Shown: piece after piece, positions 52,287 to 62,524 of the stretch | How positions within the stretch are numbered: the stretch's first letter is position 1 | Layout of the letters: each line of letters opens with the position of its first letter | NCBI GenBank assembly: GCA_944472135.2 | Contig: OX235263.1 | Location: 10,151,517-10,215,516, forward strand | Source of the DNA: Trichobilharzia regenti | Taxonomy: Eukaryota > Platyhelminthes > Trematoda > Strigeidida > Schistosomatidae | Length of the DNA stretch: 64,000 nucleotides | Direction of reading: 5' to 3' | Translations under genes and position numbers: made by a program | The notes under the pieces: model-generated | Told to the model about the DNA's origin: nothing | Database searches by the model: none | Seen by the model: the letters and a program-made list of their open reading frames with translations, nothing else

Positions 52287-55200
52287 ACCTTGGCGGCCTG
52301 TTTGAATATTTTTGGGCTACCACATTCCATGTACATTTTGCATCTATTTACTCGTATTTTATTGGTATTTACATATCACATTATGCATTCTAATCGTATT
52401 ATCTACCCTCGGGATTTTATAAAACGTTTTAAACCCAAAAACTTTCATATTTGCAATAAACTCAAGAAAAAGCACCATGGAGGTTGGCAGCGTGCCTTAA
52501 AATCTACACCCATACATCACACCACTGTTCCAGTTATCATTAGTACCAACTGCCGGTCCCTGCCTAATAAAATTCTGGATTTTCAGTCTCTGTTGTCTTC
52601 TAGTACCTACCACAATACTGGTATTGTCACTCTGCAAGAAACCTGGCTCCATGACTCATACGATGACAATATTGTGTCTCTAAACAATTTCAATGTTTTT
52701 CGACAAGACCGTATTTGTTCCAAGAAAAAGTGTGGTGGAGGTGTTGCAACTTTTATTCACTCAAAATGGTCCATTTCAAACAAAGTTTGTTTCAAATTCT
52801 CGAATGACTTCATTGATTGCATCACTGTGAGATGTCGCCCGAAACACATTTCAAAATACAAATTCATTTATATTTCTAATGTTTATGTCTCTCCTGGCTG
52901 TACCATATTGGATTTATCTATGTTCGCCGATGAATTCACCGCTTTTGCTGCAGCTTGCTTCGAGAACTCTTTATCAATAGTAACTGGCGACTTCAATGGG
53001 AGCGATTGCTCCTTCCTTATATCACTTGGTCATGACAATATTGTTAACTTTGCCACCCGTCTTGGTAAAAAACTGGATCTAGTATTTATCAATGATGTTG
53101 GTATATATGAAGCTCGCAAACGTGCTCCTCTACTTAATTCTGACCACTGCATCATACGTGTGCTGCCTAAAATATATTCCAAATCACACAAAGGTGTCCT
53201 CTCTCACCTCTACAGTAAAGTTCAACGGAGATGCTACTCAAAAGACAACCTAGACAAGCTCAGATGCATGTTGAAAGACACTAACTGGGACTTATTTACA
53301 GAACAAACATTAGATGAAACAATCACAAACACTACCGATTATCTTAAATTCTGTTTCGAAATATGTTGTCCTAAAGAAACATTATTCATCCGATTTGATC
53401 GCTTATCTTCGCCATATCTCAAAAAGCTACGTAGAAATAAAGAACTGTTGTTCAAAACTAATGATAAGCCTGGTGTAAAAAAGTTAAACATGCTGATAAA
53501 ACTGGAAATAAAAAGACTAAGTGTTTTATATAATCAAAGATTTTTGTCATGTAAAACCCCTTCTAATTTATGGAAACTTTTCAAAGAAATTACTAACGGT
53601 AAGCGATGTATTTCTGTTCCATCTCTTAATGTTGACACTCTTAATAAATCTTTCATACGCTCTTCTGTTGATACCCTTCCAAATGATACAAATCATATTG
53701 ACAATAACTTTAGTGGTTTTAATACCCTTGATGTGCTTAAATGTCTCCGGTCTCTTAAGCCTTCTCAAAGCCTTGGTCCTGACGGCATACCTGCCATTGT
53801 CCTCAGGAATTGTGCTGATATTTTGTGTTATCCTCTTACTAACATTTTTAATGCCTCTTTTTCCGGTAACGTTCTACCTTTTGCATGGAAAAACATTAAA
53901 ATTATCCCTATACCAAAACCATCTTCTGGTTCTGATATTAAATTTCGGCCTATTGCAATTACTTCCCCCTTTTTAAAATTGATGGAAAAATTACTTTTAC
54001 TTCGTCTTGAACCCGCTTTGAAACCTTTTAATGATCCTAAACAATTTGCATACAAACATGGTAGAAGTACCTTGGATGCTGCGGTTGTCTTATATCACAA
54101 TGTTGTCTCTTGTTTAGACAAAGGTGCTAAATATGTTCGTAGTGCTTTCTTAGACTACACATCTGCTTTTGACTCTGTACCTAGGGGCCTTTTATTAAAT
54201 AAGCTATCGTTGACACAAACAGGATCCTGGGCTAAGAGTTGGTTGCATTCCTATTTTTCTGATAGAATGCAGTATACTGTATATAACGGCAAATCTTCTT
54301 CTACCTCGCTTACAAAATCCGGTGTTCCACAAGGTGCTGTCCTCTCTCCTTTTCTTTTTTCTTTCTTCCTACATGACCTGCCTCATTCAAACGAAACTAA
54401 CTTTGTTAAATATGCAGATGATCTGACTGTATCACTGCCTATCACTTCCGAGTCTGACAGCTCCAAACTTAATAGCTTTCTGTTGGACATCAACAACTGG
54501 TCCAAGTCAAATGGTCTTATATTAAATCCTTCCAAATGTCAGGTGCTTGACTTTACTTTCAAGCATCGACGTGACTTACTTGAACTAGTTAACTCTCATG
54601 ATCCCTGTAGCATAGATGGCACGGAAATTGAAACCAAATCAAGTATTAAATACCTTGGACTAGTTTTTTCCTCTGACCTTTCATGGTCATCCCATATCTT
54701 ATCTATCTCTAAGAAAATGTTTCGTCTTACCTTCTACATTAAAAAGTTAAGACAATCAGGTATCAACCAACCTTTAGTTTTGCAATTTTTAAACTCCTGT
54801 ATTTTACCTATTGTACTCTACTGCTCTCCATTAATCTTTCCTGGGCTGCTCAAAAAAGATTATATCATATTACGAAGAGTATTAAATGCTGTGAGTAGAG
54901 CTTGTGGTCTGCCACTGCATGAGCTCGCTAATACTATAGTCGAGAGGCATATAAATTCCTGTACGAAATGGGCAAAGGCTATAATGTCAGACCCTCTGCA
55001 CCCCCTTTATTCACACCTGTCCCCTTGTATCTCATCAGGTAGGACGAGAAGTCAATATAAAAAGATATATGCTCGTACTACTAAGTATAGAAATTCTACA
55101 ATACCCTATTTAGCGCGTACTTTATGTGACGAAGACTCTGTTAGACGTGAAACTTACAAGTTACTATGTAATTAGCACAGTGAATCGACCCTTTTATCGT

Positions 55201-55499
55201 TCATCTTTCTGTATTTTATGGTGTTACACTTTCTATCGTTTAAATCGTTACTCTGCTATTTTATATTAGTTGGTATTACTATTATTACTACAATTTTGTA
55301 CTTTATACATATTTTTCTCCGTATGGCACACAGTATTTTGCTACGTAGCTGCTACAACAATCGTTTTATTACTATTATGTATTGTGTATTTTTAATTTTT
55401 TTTTGTCGTTTTTGGGTAAATTAGATGCAATATTGTACTGAATGCTGAAAATTCCTTGCTGTATCATGAGTACTGTTTTTGGAATAAAGCAATTATTAT
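52287..55499 (+). mobile_element. CR1-like LINE, full-length with intact ORF
   Basis: About 3.2 kb from the shared 5' sequence ACCTTGGCGGCC to GGAATAAAGC followed by an (ATT)n tail (55494-55515). One long ORF fills it. No ORF1 is present. Short-repeat rather than poly(A) tails are usual in the CR1 group. Schistosome CR1-like families (SR1, Perere) are known; I cannot assign a named family. The copy may be recent because nothing interrupts it. Confidence 0.9.
52383..55175 (+). CDS. LINE polyprotein: APE endonuclease - reverse transcriptase
   Basis: A 930-residue protein that nicks target DNA and reverse transcribes its own RNA. The start at 52383 is chosen because the sister copy begins at the aligned ATG (42742); an upstream in-frame ATG at 52284 would add 33 residues lying at the element's 5' edge. 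Endonuclease, about residues 50-260: STNCRS, LQETWLH (Glu), VTGDFN (Asp, Asn), LDLVFIND, NSDHCI (Asp-His). RT, about 455-760: LGPDGIP, FRPIAITS, motif A FLDYTSAFDSV (Asp591), motif B GVPQGAVLSP, motif C KYADDLTV (Asp679-Asp680), motif D LNPSKC, motif E KYLG. C-terminal domain with CSPLIFPGLLKKDY and YARTTKYRNSTIPYLAR. No stop, frameshift or missing catalytic residue seen. No ORF1/RNA-binding protein accompanies it. Confidence 0.93.
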   Translation: MHSNRIIYPRDFIKRFKPKNFHICNKLKKKHHGGWQRALKSTPIHHTTVPVIISTNCRSLPNKILDFQSLLSSSTYHNTGIVTLQETWLHDSYDDNIVSLNNFNVFRQDRICSKKKCGGGVATFIHSKWSISNKVCFKFSNDFIDCITVRCRPKHISKYKFIYISNVYVSPGCTILDLSMFADEFTAFAAACFENSLSIVTGDFNGSDCSFLISLGHDNIVNFATRLGKKLDLVFINDVGIYEARKRAPLLNSDHCIIRVLPKIYSKSHKGVLSHLYSKVQRRCYSKDNLDKLRCMLKDTNWDLFTEQTLDETITNTTDYLKFCFEICCPKETLFIRFDRLSSPYLKKLRRNKELLFKTNDKPGVKKLNMLIKLEIKRLSVLYNQRFLSCKTPSNLWKLFKEITNGKRCISVPSLNVDTLNKSFIRSSVDTLPNDTNHIDNNFSGFNTLDVLKCLRSLKPSQSLGPDGIPAIVLRNCADILCYPLTNIFNASFSGNVLPFAWKNIKIIPIPKPSSGSDIKFRPIAITSPFLKLMEKLLLLRLEPALKPFNDPKQFAYKHGRSTLDAAVVLYHNVVSCLDKGAKYVRSAFLDYTSAFDSVPRGLLLNKLSLTQTGSWAKSWLHSYFSDRMQYTVYNGKSSSTSLTKSGVPQGAVLSPFLFSFFLHDLPHSNETNFVKYADDLTVSLPITSESDSSKLNSFLLDINNWSKSNGLILNPSKCQVLDFTFKHRRDLLELVNSHDPCSIDGTEIETKSSIKYLGLVFSSDLSWSSHILSISKKMFRLTFYIKKLRQSGINQPLVLQFLNSCILPIVLYCSPLIFPGLLKKDYIILRRVLNAVSRACGLPLHELANTIVERHINSCTKWAKAIMSDPLHPLYSHLSPCISSGRTRSQYKKIYARTTKYRNSTIPYLARTLCDEDSVRRETYKLLCN

Positions 55500-55515
55500 T
55501 ATTATTATTATTATT

Positions 55516-56340
55516 GTATTATCTTTTTTTCCAAATATTGTATTCCACTAGAGGTGGTGACGTCTTTTACAGGGTGCTATTGCTTGCTCTACACCCAATC
55601 TTCCGTAGTTTGCATGCCTACTACTGACTAGAAAATAAGACAATTTTATGAGTGTGTCGGTCTGTAATGGGGCTATTGCATCACCGGCTCACTCACACAT
55701 TTGTAGACTACAGGCAAAAGATGAGCTGCCTAGCTGTGCCACTTCTATGTATGTGAATTTGTAAGTCTAGCCTCTCTTGCTAAGAAAACTATATAGGGTA
55801 AATAACTAAACAGCTCAGCAAACACAATACTGAACATCTTTCAGAAAAGGCAGAATAAAATCCATCAAAGGTTCTATTTCTTCTCATTTGATTGATAGCG
55901 GTTACCAAGGCTATCTATCGCACTGAATCCAAATTTTCGATCAGCATTCGGACCCGCCTTTTTTGACACATAGCCCAAGCTATGCGAATTCGAGAGATTA
56001 ATCCTAGGCTTTGTATACAAAAGAAGTTTGTACTACCTCTGTCTTTCCCGTGGCTTGAGTAAATTCGAATTGAAACTTCCCATCCATTCATAATCTTTAT
56101 ATCTTTTGTACTTTTATGTAAACGCTGGTTGTCTGCTTACTTAATGTTCCATACTGCGTAACTTTTATGATTTGACCTAATTTATTTATTGAATTGTTTA
56201 AATAAAGATGCCAACTTTGTTATGCTTATTGCCAACTGCATTGACCGCCTGTACTTTTGTTAACACTTATCTGATTATCACCACTGGTTATTATTGACGT
56301 TCAAAATATTTAAAACCTATGAAATCATAAATTAACTAAC
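55516..56340. other. No gene recognised
   Basis: Unassigned AT-rich sequence after the LINE tail. Confidence 0.45.
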
Positions 56341-56475
56341 TTTGGGAAAGGGCAGATGGGAATTCAAGGAGCATATGCTGAGGGTCAACACAGGAAAGAG
56401 GGCGGAGGCCAAAGAAGGAAACACCCCAAGTAGATCAAGCCGACTTCAGTCGCACGTATTTGACGGGGGGACGAG
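56341..56475 (+). mobile_element. Gypsy-type element, 3' internal remnant with polypurine tract
   Basis: Sequence directly upstream of the LTR ending ACGGGGGGACGAG, a purine-rich tract at the place expected for the plus-strand primer. Only about 135 bp remain; no integrase or RT motif is seen. Confidence 0.45.
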
Positions 56476-56803
56476 TGTGGTGAGAGCAGGCTGCTAGCCG
56501 ATTGGTTGGCACTAATCTACGTTAAGGTCTAGGTCACTAATATGGGCCGTGAGAAAATATGAACAAGGCTGAGTCAAAAACCAATCACAGCAAAGTTAAC
56601 GTGGCAAAATATGATTCGCAGATAGAGAACTCTATTTGTCAAGGAATCCCGAAACAACCAATCAGAAGCCTGCGTTTGTCTACCTAAACAACCAATCAGA
56701 TGACTGCGCTTGTCTATAATAATGTAGTTGAAAGATGTATAAATACGTGTTGATTTTCATAATAAAACGATCTGTTGCCTGGCCCTTGTCTTCTGTTGTT
56801 ACA
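56476..56803 (+). mobile_element. LTR of a gypsy-type retrotransposon
   Basis: 328 bp, TGTGGTGAGAGCAGG ... TGTTGTTACA, homologous along its length to the solo LTR at 9360-9694 (opposite strand). AATAAAACGATC near the 3' end is a likely poly(A) signal. There is no matching short duplication at its flanks (ACGAG versus CTATC), consistent with the left flank being element-internal. Confidence 0.72.
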
Positions 56804-56859
56804 CTATCATTTTTGATCTGCAAACTCATCGCCGTTGTTTGAAGTTTTATTTACAAAGC

Positions 56860-56935
56860 TATGTACTATTGAGCAAACTCTGAAGAAGATCTAATTGAAA
56901 ACAATACTGTGGACCTGGTGCACGATGTCATTCAG
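56860..56935 (+). mobile_element. PLE end fragment
   Basis: TCTGAAGAAGATCTAATTGA and AAACAATACTG match the motif seen at the minus-strand end of PLE-G (33375-33425). Confidence 0.45.
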
Positions 56936-57029
56936 CGGTTTCCTCAGCGTATGTCCGACCCCCCGCCAATTTCTTCAGCACATTTCTTGAAGTATACCTT
57001 CTTGAACGGCTCGTTCACCTAGTTTCTTG

Positions 57030-58225
57030 TTGCTAATTCTTTCTGATCATCAAAGCTTCAATATAAAGTGAAGGCAGATGTTAATAAAAGTCTGACACCT
57101 GTTGGAAATGCTTTCTTTGACATGCTTGCCAAGTTTCTTATCAATATAGAAGAAGTGAAATAGATACTAATTCTGAAAAATCGAATTTCATTCTTTGTGT
57201 TGAATTCAGAAGAGTTCCGGAGTGATTTTAGTGTGACGATAGTCTGCCTTGTTCCTCTCATTCTGGTTTTGACATCTCCAAACATTCCACTTGTATTTGA
57301 AACTATGCTTCCTAGATAAGTGAAGACGGTTTCCTGCAAGTTTCTCCCTTTGAAAGTGATTCGTGTTTGTTGTTGGTGGTAGCTGATTGGTTATCTTCAC
57401 CTTTGTCTTCTTTATGTTCACTTGAAGTTCTGTATTCGCAGACCACTTCTTCTGTCATTTTGTTAGTTGTCGCCTCCAGGTCTTTAAGTTTGTACGAAAC
57501 TAGGCATTAATCATTAGCGAAATCCATATCTTTTAGAGTCTTCCTATCGGTCTAGCGTATTCCATGCACAGTCTCCCTCATAATCGAGTTCACCAAAGTT
57601 AGAGATATCATCAGTGATAGTAGGTGACAGCCACGTCTTACCCTTGCATTCATTTTAAACGCCTCAGTGAGTTTCCCATTGTGATCACCTGTCACATGTC
57701 ATTGTCACTTAGTTTCTGAGTGATACTGATACTGTTGAATTAGTTTCCAAATTGCTTCGCGGTCAACTCTGTCGAAAGCTACCTGTTCAAAGTAGACGAA
57801 ATTGAGGTAGAGTAAGATTTCACTGTCATTCTATGCTTTGTTCGATGACTGCGCATAAGGCTGTATTTTGATCTCGGGGGTGAGGCTCACTTCTGCGCCG
57901 CAATATATCTTTTTTTTTCTCCCTAGGATTGCGTTACTTGGCGTGGACAAAAGTATGACTGCGCCTCAGTTCTTCCGGAGGCCTAAGTTTACCTTCCCTG
58001 ATAGTTTTACAAGGTAGATACTTTCTCTTCCTTCCAGGCGTTTTGCAATATTGGCACCAACATAACGGTAGCGGTCTCCGGATCCATTTTCAGTGTTTTG
58101 AAGGGGAATTCCATCTGGTCCTGATGCCTTCCCGACTGGCTTTTAACAGCCTTGATTACGTTTAAGACTTCCACTGTCAATTCTGCTGCTGTTGATGGTA
58201 TTTGAAGAAAGTTAAATCAGCGTTT
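57030..58225 (-). mobile_element. RTE-A LINE, RT and C-terminal part
   Basis: Minus strand. 57058-57339 encodes VFTYLGSIVSNTSGMFGDVKTRM (in parts FTYLGSIVS, DVKTRMRGTRQTI), typical RTE C-terminal sequence. Further 5' come decayed RT blocks including the DREAIWKLI equivalent (57735-57770) and a motif-1 region GPDGIPLQNTEN (58090-58125). Heavily frameshifted. Confidence 0.72.
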
Positions 58226-59040
58226 TTTTCCCTGAATAAATTCACTGTATCAGCTACAACTTTTTAAGCAGAATTACTGAGATTTTATTCTTATTTAAAA
58301 TGACTAAAACCTTGTTGAAGTAGCTTACTTCAGGCTATTCTTCATACGAAATTCTCTCTCCCTCATACGCACACACACACACGCACACTGGATAGGCATT
58401 TTATCATTCGTGTACTCATTAAACTACCTTAGAATAAGAAACTTAAAATATGCTAAAATTTTCATTTATAATCTACAGAAACATTTTGTTCAAAAAATGT
58501 TATTTTAGTTAAATCTCATTACGATGTGATGATAAGAGCAAAAAATGAAAACGCGTGGAACGGAGAGACAGAATGCGGGTGGTGGCGATGGCGGCGGAAT
58601 CATTCCTGTGTATATCTATGTTGTGTATTTTAGATTAAGAAAAGTAAAAAAAGTAAAGACGTTTAAACATGTATGCGAGAGGAAAATTTCGCCTGAGGAT
58701 TTATTTTAGGCCTGTACTATTATCATTCGTTACCTTTTTTGTCTCTTTTTGTCTTGCTTTCTCTCTCTCTCTCTCCCTCTCACTGATTTCTGTGGATTTT
58801 TAAGCAAAAGACAGAATCGTTTAACTTTAATTCTAATTTGCATTTGTTCAATTGGATAGGACACCTTAGATGAGATTAGATGAGATTAGTATGTTGTAAA
58901 TAAGCATGAGATTCATAGGGCACAGTAAACTGTTGACAGCTTTCTAGTTGCTGACGAGTAGTTTGTCCTGAGAAGAAGGACTCACTGACTGAAATACACT
59001 TTGATTCATAATCGTGCAAAATGATGTAATTACAAGTGAA
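58226..59040. other. No gene; microsatellites
   Basis: (AC)n at about 58371-58388 and (TC)n at about 58757-58780; the rest unassigned. Confidence 0.5.
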
Positions 59041-59335
59041 CTAGTGGATGGTGACGACTACCAATGGAATCCAGGTTAACGCGCATTTCGTCCTATTTGG
59101 GACTCTGCATCTGCAGTGGTAACATCATCACTCACTGAGGAATGCAGATACATCCACTAGCTAACGAGTCCCAAATAGGACGAAATGTGCATCTTCGATT
59201 CCACTGGTAGTCATCACCATCCACCAGTTCAATTCTAATTGCATACCCAAACATTGTCGAAGTATCTGCACAACCTGAGACCAGGCACTTCTGTTTAATC
59301 AATCGACGGGAAAATCTAAAACTGAATTAGATCTA
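59041..59335. repeat. SINE-A palindrome, third and degenerate
   Basis: Left arm about 59044-59105, right arm about 59165-59228, inverted, with a shortened loop. The plus hammerhead core reads CTAACGA instead of CTGACGA and the minus core is deleted after GACTC. The plus tail (59235-59335: CATTGTCGAAGTATCTGC, AATCGACGGGAAAATC) is the reverse complement of 38400-38510. Confidence 0.75.
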
Positions 59336-59444
59336 ATTGCAATTTGTGCTGTTGAATGGCATTCAGTTCAATGGGGGAGTGAACAACGCCTTGAGATGAG
59401 GTTTTTAAACTGTTGCATCTTGCTTTATTTATTTTTGAATTATT

Positions 59445-59628
59445 TTATTTTATTATAGCTTGATTCCACGCAGTATTTTGGTACAAGTATGTGATTTCCA
59501 GCATGTGTTATGGGTAGCCCGAAATTTGCTGGCTGACCATTGATATCAGGTGTGCGTCGGCCGAGGATCGAACCCTGGACCATGTGCATGGTTGGCGAGA
59601 GTCCTAACCACTGTGCCACCGAGGCATT
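59445..59628 (-). mobile_element. SINE-C
   Basis: Minus copy. The head TGCCTCGGTGGCACAGTGG (right) has B-box GGGTTCGATCC, and the tail, with CATACTTGTACCAAAATAC, lies at the left. A fragment of CR1-like LINE follows immediately. Confidence 0.8.
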
Positions 59629-59632
59629 TTAC

Positions 59633-60010
59633 TGCTGCACCTTAGTCTTTCATGGGCTACTCAGAAAAGACTAAGCTGTATTGAGGATAAGGGTATTGAA
59701 GGTTGTAAGTGGGGCAAGTGGTGTGATACTTAGTTAACTCGTTACTACTAGAGTCTATGGACAGGTGAACTCAGGTGAGAAATGGTCCGAATCCATATTG
59801 TCTGACTCTCAACGCTCCCTGTATTATCAACTGTCCCAGCCTTGTGCCTTGTTTGGTGAGGCTGGAGGTCATTGTTAAAGTTCATATGTTCGTATAACGA
59901 AGTACAGAAATTAAGCAATACCATATATAGCCCGTGTCGTATATAACAGGGACGATGTTAAGTATGAAACCCATGAATTACTTTGTTATAAGCAAAATCA
60001 TTTGCTTCCA
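59633..60010 (+). mobile_element. CR1-like LINE C-terminal fragment
   Basis: Decayed sense copy of the RT C-terminal domain: FMGYSEKTKLY, KWSESILSDSQRSLYYQLS, then TKYRN-AIPYIARVVYN and YETHELLCY equivalents across frames. No 3' UTR. Confidence 0.7.
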
Positions 60011-60284
60011 TATTAGTTTGTTTATTAGATGTATCATACAGTGAGTGAAACAGTGTTATTTACTGGATGACACAGTTTAGAACACAATCTTTTGTTGATT
60101 AGAACCGAAACTGGAAGATTTCTTGCTTCCCCCCGGTACCGCTTGTAAGGGCACTGCCGGCCAGCTAATTATTCATCAAGCGCCCATTTGGGTTTTCCCA
60201 CCCCCCCGCTCCCGACCGACCAAGGCCAGTCGCCAGTGAGCATCTTATTGGTATTCAAGTGTTGGTTTGTAGGGATCTGATTGA

Positions 60285-60420
60285 TTTCAGGATTTCATCA
60301 TGAGCTGACATTAGTTAGAGAACCATTGGAAAACCTGGAGTACTGGACAGCTGTTTCGTCCTAGTTTGGGACTCTTCATCAGTACGCACCCACCGGGATT
60401 CGAACCCAGGACCTTCCGAT
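60285..60420 (-). mobile_element. SINE-B
   Basis: Minus copy. B-box GGGTTCGAATCCC (60399-60411), then TACTGATGAAGAGTCCCAAACTAGGACGAAACAGC (spaced here only to show order: core with a 4-base insert, stem II GTCC/GGAC, GAA). Tail CTAATGTCAGCTCATGATGA. Same core insertion as the 39320 copy. Confidence 0.68.
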
Positions 60421-60429
60421 TGTTGTTCA

Positions 60430-61420
60430 TAATCATGTCATCAATTATAATCGCACGACTTTGAAACTTGATTTTTATAGTTTTCTTTGTTCTCTCCTAT
60501 TTGTCGTCGAAGGGGTAGCAAAAGTTTCCACATGTCCGACTGGACAGGTGTTGAATCATTCCTTTCACACGTGTTTGCGGTTAGTTCGATAAACAAAGCT
60601 TCCGTTGACATTATTCTCTCCCTCCACCCTGGTGCTACATTAGATTTTAAAACTGTCATATCCCATCCATCCTATATTGCATGGTTGTGTGTAATTGCAT
60701 GTAGTGGGTCCCGTAGCTGAACAAGTCTCCTGATTTCTTATCTTATTCGGGTCAACCAATCTAGATTTTGCTGCAGGTTTTTTATGCACGGTTACTGTGA
60801 CTGACTGAACCTGTTCTACTACTCTGACCTATTTATGTGACCTGAGAATCATTACAGGCAAGGTATTCGAAAAACCGCACTGCTTTGTTTTAAAAGGCTC
60901 CATAGGAATGATCCTTAAACCGACAGAGCTTGTTTCTAATTGAGTTTGTGGGTTTGTATGCCAGCCACTTTTATTCCTTCCTGCACTGTTAGAAATTCTG
61001 TATAAGGTTCCCGAGGTTCCTTCTTTGTAAGGAATTACTACTGATGATTTAGATTTGTCATTGTTGGAGTTGTCATTATCCTGCGCATGTCTGACATGCA
61101 AGTCGTCATTAATATTACTATTATTATTACCATTATCATCATTATTGTTATTATTATTATCATTATCACTACTATCATTATTTATTTTATTTTTATTTTT
61201 ACATTTCCCTACATACTTTCTGACTAATATATCAGGGTAGTTATTAAGTTGCAAAGCTTCTCTTGTATGCCTTACTTCCTGTCCTAGATTTTCCTTGGTA
61301 CTACTTAGTTTTTGTGCTCTATTACTTTGTTTATAATTCAACTGTCCAAATGAATAAGTTTTTCTTGTAACAAGTTGTACAAATGTACATAATTCCAAGT
61401 TGAAACATTCCTTATAGCAA
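60430..61420 (-). mobile_element. PLE-C, 3' part
   Basis: Minus strand. 60829-61398 encodes an RT-thumb-like segment (LQLNNYPDILVRKYV), an Asn/Asp-rich linker, VVIPYKEGTSGTLYRI and LRIIPM. The GIY-YIG part (60660-60840) is frameshifted (SRLVDPNKIRNQE, CNIGWM). 60441-60659 has APGWRERIMSTEALFIE and ACxRNDSTPV. The residue order matches PLE-C at 28518-28850. Confidence 0.7.
60829..61398 (-). pseudogene. PLE-C ORF fragment with Asn-rich linker
   Basis: 189 codons. Residues about 52-66 (LNNYPDILVRKYVGK) match the end of other PLE RT domains (NNYPDKFIRRYK). Residues about 67-115 are a low-complexity stretch of N and D encoded by an imperfect ATT/AAT repeat. Then SVVIPYKEGTSGTLYRIS corresponds to the V-P-K/Y linker. 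Not a host gene. Confidence 0.65.
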
Positions 61421-62524
61421 ACAGAAACTAGAGGAAAATCCCAAAGAAGGCATAAACAATGGATTTGTAGAAGAAGAGGAAGAATAAATACGTGGACAAC
61501 AATGAGAATTTAACAGATCTAGGAGATTACAAAAGAGACTGAATGTATCTGTATCACTGAGAACAATTTTGAGACATGTGAGAAATAGTCTTCAGCCACT
61601 GGTTCTTAGAGTCTTAGGGGCCACCACCCCCCTAGTCAGACAGTCTAAATCCCCATGCTTGGCTTAATACAGCAGTCAAAGATATGATAGCTTGGTGCCA
61701 CCCACCCCTTACTCTATTCCAACTTAATCCTATGTGTAGGATGACACTACTCGAAGACGAAGGCGATGGCATGCATAACATGTCTGCTGGCAGCTTCACA
61801 AACTCTCTTTGTCGTTACTTAACACCAATCAACAAAAGATATGGAGCGCAAAAGCCTATGATAAAATAAAACTAGCCTCTTCTTTCTTTCCACTTTGAAC
61901 GATCATGTGTCATATCCAAAAAGAAGGTTGGAACAAACTACTACACAGGATACACTTCCTTTGATCGATAATTGGATGTTATCTGTATAATTCTGCCATG
62001 AACCTACACACACACATATATATACTGCTCCCCTGCAACTGCTTTCATAAATGAAATGAAATTTTGTGAAAATAAGCTGAAATGGGTTAATTTCAACAGG
62101 AAACGTTTCTGTTCAGATAGAAGAAAAGTGATGAACACCTAATTGCCTAAGTCAATCATGCTGAAAATAAATAAATCCTATTCTATCCAATTTTATTCAA
62201 TCTTTATTCCTTTCTTGCTTTACTTCCGTTCAAATTTACTGAAAGCGTAAATATATACCGTTTTCTCAGTTACACCTCATGTTGATAGGAGTGTACAGGA
62301 TTGAAAATAAAATAAACAAACTAAGAAGGAAGGAAGTGAGGAAGGAAGATGTGGAGAACACGGTGTGTGCATATGAATGAAAACAACAGTAAATGAATGA
62401 TATGTGAGTGACACATGAAGCCACTGCGTGTTCGCCTTATTCATATATCCTCTATTGTGGGCGGGTGGGGTGGGGGTATGCTAAACTATTAAATTGTAGC
62501 GTAGAGAAATATGGTTACCTCGTA
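61421..62524. other. No gene recognised
   Basis: 61745-61785 faintly resembles the minus-strand RTE-B block (GAAGGCGATGGC, ACATGTC). Short AC/TA runs at about 62008-62023. Otherwise unassigned. Confidence 0.4.

Noticed and set aside
60829..61398. 189-residue Asn-rich ORF as a possible prion-like or transcription-factor host protein
   Set aside because: Flanking residues match PLE RT thumb and linker sequences, so it is a retroelement fragment with a microsatellite.
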